This document shows positions 33,370-33,457 of a stretch of 33,457 bases of DNA, piece by piece. Location: contig JAJAZD010000091.1 of the NCBI GenBank assembly GCA_026785945.1, positions 1 through 33,457 on the forward strand, in the 5' to 3' direction. The translations under genes and the position numbers were made by a program. Position 1 is the stretch's first letter; each line of letters opens with the position of its first letter. A model generated the notes under the pieces. It was not told where the DNA came from, did not search any database, and was given only the letters and a program-made list of their open reading frames with translations. This DNA is from Pseudonocardia sp. Its GTDB lineage: Bacteria > Actinomycetota > Actinomycetes > Mycobacteriales > Pseudonocardiaceae.

Positions 33370-33457
33370 GGGGGGGGGGGGGCCCCCCCGCGGGTGGCGA
33401 GGGGCCCCGGGGGGGGGGTGGGCGCCCCCCCCCCGGCCCCCACCTCCCACCCGGGGG
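33361..33457. other. Low-complexity G/C contig end, probable artefact
   Basis: The last 97 bases are almost only runs of G or C with few A/T. They do not continue the aminotransferase in any frame and resemble the 50-158 stretch at the other end. They should not be used for annotation. Confidence 0.8.

Overview
The window is a GC-rich (about 70% or more) actinobacterial chromosome contig. Frequent GTG starts, 1-4 nt stop/start overlaps, apparently leaderless genes, a mycothiol synthase and a GlnR regulator all point to Actinomycetota. Gene order and protein style suggest the Pseudonocardiaceae (Pseudonocardia-like), but the genus is an inference. The order glnR-mshD-pst, then lmeA, cysA2-sseC, nitrobindin, DUF3073, purM, purF, SCP-like, purL, purQ, purS, purC, purB matches the conserved neighbourhood known from Mycobacterium tuberculosis (about Rv0777-Rv0820), so most of the window is vertically inherited core genome and not an island.

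Layout. 1-174 is an artefactual contig end: an inverted copy of the pstB 3' end joined by G/C homopolymers. 175-4255 (minus) is the phosphate uptake operon pstSCAB, with an 11-nt-phased PHO-box-like array upstream. 4490-6242 (minus) holds mshD and glnR. 6592-9789 (plus) holds an LmeA-like lipoprotein-type gene, then a probable cysteine-responsive leader peptide with a stem-loop, the sulfurtransferase cysA2 and sseC, a nested hairpin terminator, a tiny membrane protein and a nitrobindin-like protein. 9821-11404 (minus) is a DivIVA-like coiled-coil protein with a very long disordered tail. 11592-14852 (plus) holds a Nur-like Fur regulator, ygfZ, an MFS transporter and DUF3073.

15045-22403 (minus) is the main purine cluster: purS-purQ, a frameshifted response regulator, purL, an SCP-like protein, purF and purM. 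A metallo-beta-lactamase-fold gene (plus) follows, flanked by inverted short-repeat arrays, then a DUF2334 deacetylase-like gene (minus) and a TetR-purB-purC unit joined by 4-nt overlaps (minus). 27258-29203 (plus) is a membrane protein, an epimerase broken by two single-base frameshifts and a truncated cupin. 29204-31042 (minus) holds a TetR regulator, a one-TM protein of anti-sigma type and a SigE-family sigma factor. 31191-32312 (plus) is a threonine aldolase. 32343 to the contig end (minus) is an aminotransferase that runs into a low-complexity artefact.

I found no phage, CRISPR array, tRNA/rRNA, insertion sequence or biosynthetic cluster. The most interesting signals are regulatory or repeat-based: the Cys-codon leader upstream of cysA2, the PHO-box array, a 7-bp repeat that frameshifts a receiver-domain gene inside the purine cluster, tandem-repeat N-terminal extensions on both PurM and PurL, and the repeat arrays around the MBL gene.
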